Assembly: GCA_027625215.1 (NCBI GenBank)
Contig: JAQBWJ010000115.1
Location: 1-6,959, forward strand
Length of the DNA: 6,959 nucleotides
Reading direction: 5' to 3'
Source: Candidatus Poribacteria bacterium
GTDB lineage: Bacteria > Poribacteria > WGA-4E > GCA-2687025
The translations under genes were made by a program, and so were the position numbers. Below, one piece after another: positions 1 through 5,441 of the stretch. The notes beneath the pieces are model-generated. The model searched no databases, was not told where the DNA came from, and saw nothing but the letters and a program-made list of their open reading frames with translations. Position 1 is the stretch's first letter, and every line of letters begins with the position of its first letter.

Positions 1-105
1 TCACGCGAAGTCCCTCCATCAGCGATGATGAAGGAAGCATATCACACCTACGAAACGAACCACTCAGAATGACACGGTGACAACGGACTTGGTGGGGTTG
101 GAGTG

Positions 106-1752
106 TTATTCGCCCGCCCCATGCTGCCGAAGAATGTCGGCGACCGCCTCGTGGCTGTGATGCAACGCCACCTTCAACGGAGCGCCGCTGTACTCGTCTA
201 CGGCGTTCACATCCGCGCCGTGTTGGATGAGCAGTTCCACCACCTCCGAATGTCCCCACCGAGCCGCCTCGTGTAACGGCGTCCAACCCTCCGAACCGGG
301 ATGGGCGAGCGTCGCGTCCGCCTCCAACCGTTCGCGCACGCGGTCGGTCATGCCCAGCGAGCAGCAATCGTTGAAATCGGGTTCCGCGCCCGCATCCAGC
401 AGCAGTCGTACCGCCTCGTCGCCTCCCTCATCCCAAGAGTGCAGGATCGCCGTCGAGAGCGGCGTCTGTCCGTCGGGACACACCGCGTTCGGATTCGCCC
501 CGCGCGCGACCAACAGGCGGATCGCGTCTCGGTGAAGGTTGTGCGCTGCGTGAAACAACGGGACGGCTCCTTCGTCGTCCGTCGCGTTGACGGCGTCGGG
601 GTCGGCGTCCAACCGCGCGGCAATCGCGTCCGTGTCGCCGAGCGTCGCCGCGAGCCAGATGTCGATAACCGCTCCGTTTGCCTTCAACAGCGCGATGATC
701 TCCGTCGATTCGGTCTCCTTCCACGGACCCGGATGCCCGGCGTTGTGCAGCGGCGAGTGTCCTCCGTCGTCTTTGGCGTTCACATCCGCGCCGCGCTCGA
801 TGAGCAGTTCGGCGACCTGCGTCGCGCCTCGTTCCGCCGCGTGGTGAAGCGCCGTCCCGTAACCGTCGTGGGCGAGGACAAGCGACGGGTCGGCGTCCAG
901 CAGCGATTCCGCCAGTTCGGGGCGATTCAGGAACGCCGCCGCGAAGATGTCCTGTTCGGCGCCGCGCTCAATCAGCAGATCGACGATGTTCTTGTAACGC
1001 TGGGTGCGTCCACTGTAGCCGTACTGCGCCGCCCTGTAGAGCGCGGTACGTCCGTTATATGAGGCTTGCAACAGCGAGGGGTCGTCGTCCAGCAGTCGGT
1101 TGATCGCGTCGGCGTCCCCGCCCGTGACGGCGTTGAAGAATCGGACGCGGTTTTCCAGTTGGGCGTCGTTCGAGGGGCGTTGTCCTTGCAGGTTGTCGCG
1201 CACCATGTTGAGAAAACTCCTTTTGAGGCGGTTTCGGGCGGACTGGAGCCGTTTACGCACCGTCGGCTCAGGCACTTCGAGGAACGCGGCGACCTCTTTC
1301 TGCGAGTAGGCGCTGATGTAGTAGAGGATCGTCGCAACGCGCTCGTGCTCCGGCAGCGATTGGATCGCCCTCCACACCTCGCGCGAGGTCTCCGCTGATT
1401 CGAGGCGCGACGCCGCGTCGGGTTCTGTCCCAGCGATGGTGTCGGCGGCGATAAGAGGCTCCGTCGGGTGACGCTTCCGCGACGTGATCCGGTGGCATCG
1501 GCTCTGAACGATCCGCTTCAACCAGCCGGGAAACGCGGACGGCTCGCGCAGTTGGGCAAGTTGTTGATACGCGGTCAGGAACGCCTCTTGCGTCGCGTCT
1601 TGCGCCTGCGCCGCATCGCCGAGCGTCGCGTACGCCCAGCCGAACGCCATGTCTTGAAAGCGGCGGACGAGTTCGCCGAAGGCGTCGTGACGCGCTTGGG
1701 TCGAGGCGTTCGGGTCGAGAGCGCGTTTGATGAGGGTCTCGGCGCGTTCCAT
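106..1752 (-). CDS. ECF-type RNA polymerase sigma factor fused to C-terminal ankyrin repeats
   Basis: Predicted 548-residue protein. Residues about 20-95 resemble sigma-70 region 2 (start AFGELVRRFQDMAFGWAYA, then the acidic DATQEAFLTAY helix and FPGWLKRIV). Residues about 117-178 resemble region 4, with a helix-turn-helix around YSQKEVAAFLEVPEPTVRKR. No region 1.1 or 3 is present, so this is an ECF (group 4) sigma factor, which would direct RNA polymerase to a dedicated promoter set. A connector (about 180-204) leads into an ankyrin solenoid from about 205 to the C-terminus, with classical units such as TPLHEAARWGHSEVVELL and HGADVNA. ECF proteins are usually about 160-200 residues, so nearly two thirds is extra. 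The frame is open up to 2154, but the start at 1752 is chosen because GGAG lies 6 bases upstream and region 2 follows directly; the extra 134 residues have no recognisable domain. No anti-sigma gene is visible beside it. The ankyrins may serve as a built-in regulatory or partner-binding part (inference). Confidence 0.9.
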   Translation of the reverse strand: MERAETLIKRALDPNASTQARHDAFGELVRRFQDMAFGWAYATLGDAAQAQDATQEAFLTAYQQLAQLREPSAFPGWLKRIVQSRCHRITSRKRHPTEPLIAADTIAGTEPDAASRLESAETSREVWRAIQSLPEHERVATILYYISAYSQKEVAAFLEVPEPTVRKRLQSARNRLKRSFLNMVRDNLQGQRPSNDAQLENRVRFFNAVTGGDADAINRLLDDDPSLLQASYNGRTALYRAAQYGYSGRTQRYKNIVDLLIERGAEQDIFAAAFLNRPELAESLLDADPSLVLAHDGYGTALHHAAERGATQVAELLIERGADVNAKDDGGHSPLHNAGHPGPWKETESTEIIALLKANGAVIDIWLAATLGDTDAIAARLDADPDAVNATDDEGAVPLFHAAHNLHRDAIRLLVARGANPNAVCPDGQTPLSTAILHSWDEGGDEAVRLLLDAGAEPDFNDCCSLGMTDRVRERLEADATLAHPGSEGWTPLHEAARWGHSEVVELLIQHGADVNAVDEYSGAPLKVALHHSHEAVADILRQHGAGE

Positions 1753-1824
1753 GACGTTCTCCGTATTTGAGAGGCGGTCCACGTCAAGATAGAGCGGTTG
1801 CCGAACGAAAGCGTGAGCGACAAC

Positions 1825-1839
1825 CGCCGAAAAACGGCG
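1825..1839 (-). other. Small GC stem-loop in the sigma gene leader
   Basis: CGCCG (1825-1829) and CGGCG (1835-1839) are perfect complements around five A residues on plus (five U in a minus transcript). A second possible pairing, CGGTTG (1795-1800) with CAACCG (1821-1826), overlaps the first by two bases, so the two cannot both form fully. It lies 73 bases upstream of the sigma start. It would be in the mRNA leader if transcription starts further upstream; this is unknown. Confidence 0.3.
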
Positions 1840-2250
1840 CTCCTCTGCATACGGTAAAGATTCGGCGGGAACGCGGCGACAATTACGGTCTCGCCCGACT
1901 CTCCAACATGTCAACGACGCTCTCGTCGCGTCCCGCTCACGCCTTCCGACGCCGCACGTGAACCACTCCCCCCAACGGATCGCGACGAGCGGTGTCGTGC
2001 ATAAAACTTCCCCAACCACGATTTCCCGACGCTGAGGAATTGAGCAGCGCGACGGCTCGCCCATCGCCAACGAAGTCCAATAAAACGCCTCGACGGAACG
2101 CCCTAAGCGGCTTTCCGAATTATGGTACGCTTTTTGAGTACTCGCGGTCGTCAAGACGCTCGCGCCGCACTCTCTTCAGATGACGGGCAGGAGACAAGTT
2201 GCCTATTGCTAAAGATGTGATTTCTCGTTAGGCTAAAAGAGACATGGGGG

Positions 2251-2293
2251 ATCGACCGCGCGTCGCGTAGCGCGACGGGCAAACGTGGTCGAT
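2251..2293 (+). repeat. Nested inverted repeat in the probable LamG operon leader
   Basis: An outer pair, ATCGACC (2251-2257) with GGTCGAT (2287-2293), encloses an inner perfect 7-bp pair, CGTCGCG (2261-2267) with CGCGACG (2271-2277), with a three-base TAG loop. It ends 31 bases before the first LamG start codon. If transcribed it would fold into a GC-rich stem with a short asymmetric internal loop (3 bases on one side, 9 on the other). It could be a structured 5' leader, a protein-binding operator, or one copy of a dispersed palindromic repeat. There is no T run after it, so it is not a typical intrinsic terminator. Confidence 0.6.
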
Positions 2294-2324
2294 ATGACAA
2301 ACCGTTGGGAATAGGGGACTTGTG

Positions 2325-3173
2325 ATGAAGTTCTGTGTGAAGAACGTCGCCGTCATCGCGGCGATGTGTGTCACGCTCACCCTCACCTACACACTTACCG
2401 CGCACGCCGCCATCGATGCGAATACCATCAAGGGCATGTGGCTGTTCGATGAAGCAACCGGCGCAACCGCCGCCGACTCATCCGGCAACGGCAACATCGG
2501 CACGCTGATGGGTGCCGCGAGTTGGGTGGAAGGACCGTCCGGGAACGGCGTCGCCTTCGACGGCACGGTCGGTTCCATCGTCTCCATTGCGGACTCGCCG
2601 AGCCTGAAGATGTCCAACGCCTTCACCGTCATGTTCTGGTTCCGCACCGGCAAGACGATGGTGGATATGTTCGGCGATCGACAGATCGTCATGGGCAAAC
2701 ATTACACCGAGTACGAGTTCGGCATCTATACGGCGGGACAGATTCACACCTACACGTTCGGCAGACCCGGCGCGGATGGTTACGACGAAGGCATCTTGGC
2801 AACCATCAACGGCAACCTGCCCTCCGGCGACACAGACTGGGTCGTCGACAAGTGGTATCACGTCGCATGGACGCTCAACGGCGCGGTCGAAACCGCCTAC
2901 GCCAACGGCGTCATGCTGGACACATTCACCAAAGCGACCCCGAATACCGCTCCCGGCACGCATACGCTGGAAATCGGTCAGCGACAGGGCGGCAGCCTTC
3001 CGTTCTTGGGCGCGGTGGACGAAGTTGCCGTGCTCAACGTCGCGTTGGGGGAAGCCGACATCAAGTTGGCGTACGAGCAGGGGCTTGAAGTGGCGACGGG
3101 CATGAAAAGTCCGACGGCGGTTGAGCCCAACGGCAAACTCGCCGCGACATGGGGCGCATTGAAAACCCAATAA
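2325..3173 (+). CDS. Secreted LamG-like (concanavalin A-like jellyroll) domain protein, first of a tandem pair
   Basis: Predicted 282-residue exported protein. An N-terminal signal peptide (KxxK near the start, hydrophobic stretch about 8-25, then TAHA and probable cleavage after residue 28 or 29) precedes one LamG-type domain at about 35-250. Recognisable marks are the entry motif MWLFDEATG...DSSGNGN, the strand TVMFWFRTGK, the strand WYHVAWTLNG, ANGVMLD, and the exit GAVDEVAVLN. LamG domains are lectin-like beta sandwiches that typically bind carbohydrate or other extracellular ligands, often with calcium; the ligand is not readable here. The C-terminus carries GKLAATWGALK, shared with the next gene. 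No transmembrane anchor or enzyme motif is seen. The ATG at 2325 has AGGGGA six bases upstream; a GTG one codon earlier is an alternative. The stop is only 18 bases from the next start codon, so co-transcription is likely. Confidence 0.9.
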   Translation: MKFCVKNVAVIAAMCVTLTLTYTLTAHAAIDANTIKGMWLFDEATGATAADSSGNGNIGTLMGAASWVEGPSGNGVAFDGTVGSIVSIADSPSLKMSNAFTVMFWFRTGKTMVDMFGDRQIVMGKHYTEYEFGIYTAGQIHTYTFGRPGADGYDEGILATINGNLPSGDTDWVVDKWYHVAWTLNGAVETAYANGVMLDTFTKATPNTAPGTHTLEIGQRQGGSLPFLGAVDEVAVLNVALGEADIKLAYEQGLEVATGMKSPTAVEPNGKLAATWGALKTQ

Positions 3174-3191
3174 ATAAGGGGGAAAAACATC

Positions 3192-4031
3192 ATGAGATTT
3201 CGCGCAGCAGGAACGCTCTGCGTCACGATGTTCAGTCTCGCGCTGGTATTGGTCGTTACTCAGGCGAACGCCGTCATCGACCAGAAGACCATCGCCGGGC
3301 TGTGGTTCTTCGACGAAAACAGCGGCGACACCACCGCCGACTCGTCCGGCAACGGCAATACCGGCAAACTGCTGGGCAAGGCGGACTGGACGGACGGACC
3401 GTTCGGTTCCGCCATTGAGTTCGACGGCGTCGCGCAGTCCTACGTCGAGATCGCCGATTCACCCAGCCTTCAAATGGAAGAGACGCTCACCGTCATGTTC
3501 TGGGTGCGGAACGAGAAGAAGATGGTGGACATGTTCGGCGACCGTCAGGTGCCCGTCGGAAAGCACTACACGGAGTACGAAGTCGGCATCTACACGGCGG
3601 GACAACTGCACACCTACACCTGGGGCAGACCCGGCGCCGACGGGTACGACGAAGGCATCTTGGTCGGCATGAACGGCAAACCCCCCGGCGGCGAAGGCGA
3701 CTGGGAGGAAGGCAAATGGTTCCATGTCGCTTGGTCGCTTGAAAACAAGCATGAGATCGCCTACGTGAACGGCGTCATGCTGGGCGAATACGACAAAGGG
3801 ACCGAGAACACCAAGCCGGGCAATCACACGCTCGACATCGGTCGGCGACAAGGCGGCAGCCTTCCGTTGACCGGAGCGGTCGATGAGGTCGGCGTGTTCA
3901 ACGCCGTATTGGACGCCGATCAGATCATGCAGGCGTACGAACTCGGACTTGGCGTCGCAACGGGGATTCAGGCGGTTGATCCCGCCGGGAAACTCGCAAC
4001 GACGTGGGGCAACGTCAAAGCGGTGCGCTAA
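3192..4031 (+). CDS. Secreted LamG-like (concanavalin A-like jellyroll) domain protein, second of a tandem pair
   Basis: Predicted 279-residue exported protein, a paralogue of the upstream one: my ungapped hand alignment of the mature parts gives about 60% identity. The signal peptide has R2 and R4, a hydrophobic core about 7-22 and a TQANA cleavage site (after residue 27). The LamG-type domain (about 33-250) has LWFFDENSG...DSSGNGN, TVMFWVRNEK, WFHVAWSLEN, VNGVML and GAVDEVGVFN. The stretch about 111-157 (MVDMFGDRQ, GKHYTEYE, GRPGADGYDEGIL) is almost unchanged between the two, while signal peptides and loops differ. The tail GKLATTWGNVK is shared too. A G-rich ribosome binding site (AGGGGGA, 3177-3183) lies 8 bases before the ATG, in the 18-base gap. 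Together the pair looks like cell-surface or secreted binding proteins. Ligand and partners are unknown. Confidence 0.9.
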   Translation: MRFRAAGTLCVTMFSLALVLVVTQANAVIDQKTIAGLWFFDENSGDTTADSSGNGNTGKLLGKADWTDGPFGSAIEFDGVAQSYVEIADSPSLQMEETLTVMFWVRNEKKMVDMFGDRQVPVGKHYTEYEVGIYTAGQLHTYTWGRPGADGYDEGILVGMNGKPPGGEGDWEEGKWFHVAWSLENKHEIAYVNGVMLGEYDKGTENTKPGNHTLDIGRRQGGSLPLTGAVDEVGVFNAVLDADQIMQAYELGLGVATGIQAVDPAGKLATTWGNVKAVR

Positions 4032-4057
4032 ACCGCCCCTCAACTCACCCTCAATCC

Positions 4058-4099
4058 GACACAAGGGAGCGCGGCGAAACCGTTGCGCTCCCTTGTGTC
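4058..4099. terminator. 15-bp perfect stem-loop between convergent genes, probable bidirectional terminator
   Basis: GACACAAGGGAGCGC (4058-4072) and its exact reverse complement (4085-4099) flank a 12-base loop. It sits 26 bases after the second LamG stop and 14 bases before the HEAT-protein stop on the opposite strand, the place expected for a shared terminator. There is no T run on either side, so it is not a canonical intrinsic terminator. It may act as a U-tract-less terminator or as an mRNA 3'-end stabiliser. Confidence 0.65.
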
Positions 4100-4113
4100 A
4101 TGTATACGCTCCC

Positions 4114-5088
4114 CTACGCTTCCGACGCGAACGATTCCGCGTACGCCTTTACGATGACGGCATCGCCTCGTGTTGCGACCGTCCGTCGCGCCTTCTCGCT
4201 CACCGAGTCGTCGCCCGCGTAGATACGCAACGCTTCCAACGCGGCGACGGCGCGTTCCGTCGGCTCTTTCCCGACAACTTCGATGAGATAGTGAATCGCC
4301 TCGTTTCGCCGCGTCAGGGCGATGGCGAGCAGCAACGCGCGGTGCCCCTCCGAGCCCAACACAACGCTGTCTTCACGGTGATCGCGCAGACGCTCGAAGG
4401 CGGCGATCTCCCGCGATTCGCCAAGAGCGTACGCCGCCGCGTTCGACAGGTCGCGGTCGCGGTGAGGCAGATAGTCGGCGACGAAATCAAGCGAGCGAGA
4501 CGGGTTCGCGCGCATCAACCCGGAGAAGCATTCGCCGATGACGTTCGGGTCGTCGGCGGTGGCGGAGGCTTTGAATCGCAGCAGCAGTTCGCTTTCGGGA
4601 CCGCCGTAATAGGCGAGGGCGCGAATCGCGCCGAGACGCGCGTCGGGTTCGGAGTCCGCCAAGAGGGTCGTCAGGTCGAACAACACGTCCGCGTCGGCGA
4701 CGCGAGCGAGCGCGTAGGCGCACTTCGCGCGGAGAGCCGCCGCCGTATCGACGCTGCCGCCATATGCGGGTTCCACCTGTCGGTGACGGATGCCGCGTCG
4801 GAACAACGCTTCATCGTCGGAACCAAGCGCGTCGAGCGCGTCGATGAGCGCGTTCTTGGCGACGCAGGACTCGTCCGCTTTCGCGGGCAGGTCGATGAGA
4901 CGGGCGAATGCGGTTGCGAGGTCGGGGGTCAGCGCGACGAGGTTCCGCTCGCCGACCATCAGCGCCGCCTTTGCGACGACGAGACTGTTCTTGTCGGGGA
5001 GGAACTTTCTCAGTTCACCGAGAAGGCTGTCCGTGATCGGCGCGACGCCGTAGAGCCGCAGTTTCGCCAGTTTGTCTTCGAGCCGCAT
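4114..5088 (-). CDS. HEAT-repeat (alpha-solenoid) protein of unknown partner
   Basis: Predicted 324-residue soluble protein with no signal peptide or membrane segment. It is built of repeated helical pairs with the A-L-x-x-A pattern typical of HEAT or PBS-lyase-type repeats, for example LVVAKAALMVGE (about 36-47), LRAKCAYALARVAD (about 119-132), RLGAIRALAYYG (about 151-162), LSNAAAYALGES (about 214-225) and RAVAALEALRIYAG (about 279-292). Such solenoids bind proteins or nucleic acid; no catalytic residues are recognisable. A conserved-looking block, GIRHRQVEPAYGGSVDTAA, lies at about 99-117 between the N-terminal and C-terminal repeats. The frame is open to an ATG at 5181, but the start at 5088 is preferred: a purine-rich GAGGGGG lies just upstream, and the earlier ATG would lie upstream of the TATAAT box. 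The gene is monocistronic in this window and converges on the LamG operon. Confidence 0.82.
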   Translation of the reverse strand: MRLEDKLAKLRLYGVAPITDSLLGELRKFLPDKNSLVVAKAALMVGERNLVALTPDLATAFARLIDLPAKADESCVAKNALIDALDALGSDDEALFRRGIRHRQVEPAYGGSVDTAAALRAKCAYALARVADADVLFDLTTLLADSEPDARLGAIRALAYYGGPESELLLRFKASATADDPNVIGECFSGLMRANPSRSLDFVADYLPHRDRDLSNAAAYALGESREIAAFERLRDHREDSVVLGSEGHRALLLAIALTRRNEAIHYLIEVVGKEPTERAVAALEALRIYAGDDSVSEKARRTVATRGDAVIVKAYAESFASEA

Positions 5089-5151
5089 CCGCCCCCTCGA
5101 TTGGCTTTTACAGAAAGTTTGCAGTTTCACTGTCGCTTGCGTCGCCGATTC

Positions 5152-5180
5152 ATTATACTCAAGAGGACGCGACGCATCCA
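5152..5180 (-). promoter_or_regulatory. Probable promoter of the HEAT-repeat gene
   Basis: A perfect TATAAT -10 box on minus (plus strand ATTATA, 5152-5157) lies 63 bases before the chosen HEAT-protein start. The hexamer 17 bases upstream (TGGATG, 5175-5180) is a poor -35, so recognition would rest mainly on the -10. Transcription would begin near 5145, giving a leader of roughly 55-60 bases. Confidence 0.55.
5154..5159 (+). promoter_or_regulatory. Possible -10 box for the small membrane-peptide gene, overlapping the divergent one
   Basis: TATACT on plus matches the -10 consensus at five of six positions and shares four bases with the minus-strand TATAAT. Start sites would be about 20 bases apart and face away from each other. 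No good plus-strand -35 is visible at 16-18 bases. The predicted leader to the ATG at 5220 is about 55 bases. Confidence 0.35.
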
Positions 5181-5204
5181 TCAGGCAACACGCACGCTCA
5201 GTCT

Positions 5205-5214
5205 AGGGAGGTGA
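5205..5214 (+). promoter_or_regulatory. Very strong ribosome binding site of the small peptide gene
   Basis: AGGGAGGTGA matches the anti-Shine-Dalgarno complement over GGAGGTGA and ends 5 bases before the ATG at 5220. It is the best ribosome binding site in the window. It is the main reason for accepting a 31-codon gene. Confidence 0.75.
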
Positions 5215-5219
5215 CTGTG

Positions 5220-5315
5220 ATGAGGCGCAAAGACCACATCATCGTTCGCGCGTTGTTGGCTCTTGCCGGAGTGATCGTTCTCGTGGGGATGTTGTACCCG
5301 CGACTCGTCGGTTAG
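5220..5315 (+). CDS. 31-residue single-span membrane peptide, unknown function
   Basis: A small gene with an ATG at 5220 (in-frame GTG at 5217 as alternative) and a TAG at 5313-5315. The peptide begins MRRKDHIIVR, continues with a hydrophobic stretch of about 15 residues (LLALAGVIVLVGMLY) and ends PRLVG. Charge distribution suggests one membrane helix with the N-terminus inside. Most codons end in G or C, like the neighbouring genes. Support comes from an excellent ribosome binding site, a possible -10 box upstream, and a hairpin with a T run about 45-100 bases downstream, together a complete transcription unit. I do not recognise the family. Accessory subunits of membrane complexes and hydrophobic type I toxins have this general shape, but nothing here identifies either. 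It lies between the divergent HEAT gene and the convergent dnaA. Confidence 0.6.
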   Translation: MRRKDHIIVRALLALAGVIVLVGMLYPRLVG

Positions 5316-5322
5316 GGGTAAC

Positions 5323-5352
5323 TTTTCAGGGAGGGAAAATGAAGCCTGAAAA
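5323..5352. other. Stem-loop with a purine-rich loop after the small peptide gene
   Basis: TTTTCAGG (5323-5330) and CCTGAAAA (5345-5352) are exact reverse complements around a 14-base loop. On plus the loop holds GAGGGAAAATG, resembling a ribosome binding site and start codon; the frame from that ATG (5339) stops after 14 codons inside the next hairpin. It is the first of two consecutive inverted repeats between the convergent ends of the peptide gene and dnaA. Confidence 0.5.
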
Positions 5353-5358
5353 CGCAAT

Positions 5359-5417
5359 CGCCGGATGTCGATGTCGTTCATGAACGGCTTCCACATCCGG
5401 CGACTTCATGTTTTTTT
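5359..5417 (+). terminator. Hairpin plus T7 run, terminator between the small peptide gene and dnaA
   Basis: CGCCGGATGT (5359-5368) and ACATCCGGCG (5393-5402) form a perfect 10-bp stem. Its 24-base loop contains the palindrome CGTTCATGAACG (5375-5386). Seven T residues follow at 5411-5417, eight bases after the stem. An outer pairing of ATGAAG (5339-5344) with CTTCAT (5404-5409) could bring the T run against the stem. On minus the stem is followed by a weaker T-rich stretch, so it may also end dnaA transcription, whose stop codon is 25 bases away. Confidence 0.65.
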
Positions 5418-5441
5418 GGAGACGTTCGACGCCTCTTTCGA

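Larger units (their letters stand above)
1753..2324. other. Long divergent intergenic region between the sigma-ankyrin gene and the LamG operon
   Basis: About 570 bases without a convincing gene. Short frames exist on both strands but lack a domain or a plausible ribosome binding site. The sigma frame stays open across 1753-2154 and its reading there looks non-coding. On minus, a perfect TTGACA lies at 1909-1914 but no matching -10 is at 16-18 bases. CATAAT (minus, 2119-2124) lacks a properly placed -35. On plus, TTGCTA (2206-2211) and TAGGCT (2229-2234) are 17 bases apart, a weak candidate promoter for the LamG operon. A small hairpin lies at 1825-1839 and a nested inverted repeat at 2251-2293. 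Control elements for both divergent units should be here. Confidence 0.6.

Noticed and set aside
1..105. Possible gene end or terminator at the left edge
   Set aside because: Only tiny frames (about 13-15 codons) and a 5-bp hairpin (CATCA/TGATG near 17-29) are present; nothing supports a gene or a convincing terminator.
301..1062. 253-codon open frame on plus opposite the sigma-ankyrin gene
   Set aside because: It is antisense to clear ankyrin and sigma motifs, is very rich in arginine and valine, and has no recognisable domain. In GC-rich DNA such mirror frames arise from the real gene's codon bias.
1909..1914. Perfect TTGACA on minus as the sigma gene's -35 box
   Set aside because: No -10-like hexamer occurs at 16-18 bases; the nearest AT-rich candidates are 21-23 bases away.
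1753..2154. N-terminal extension of the sigma-ankyrin protein by 134 residues (TTG start at 2154)
   Set aside because: No domain is visible, composition changes abruptly, region 2 begins right after the internal ATG at 1752, and that ATG has a GGAG ribosome binding site.
3883..5214. 443-codon open frame on plus running from inside the second LamG gene across the HEAT gene
   Set aside because: It overlaps the LamG gene in another frame, crosses the 15-bp stem-loop, lies antisense to a coherent HEAT-repeat protein, and its translation is arginine-rich without a domain.
5339..5383. 14-codon frame with a purine-rich ribosome binding site, a possible leader peptide for attenuation
   Set aside because: There is no plus-strand gene downstream to control (dnaA is antisense), and both its start and stop lie within stem-loops. 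It is better treated as part of the structured terminator region.
5181..5396. 71-codon minus frame and a 61-codon plus frame (5365-5550) meeting over the same hairpin
   Set aside because: Their similar N-termini come only from the inverted repeat at 5359-5402 being read on both strands; one overlaps the supported small gene and the other overlaps dnaA.
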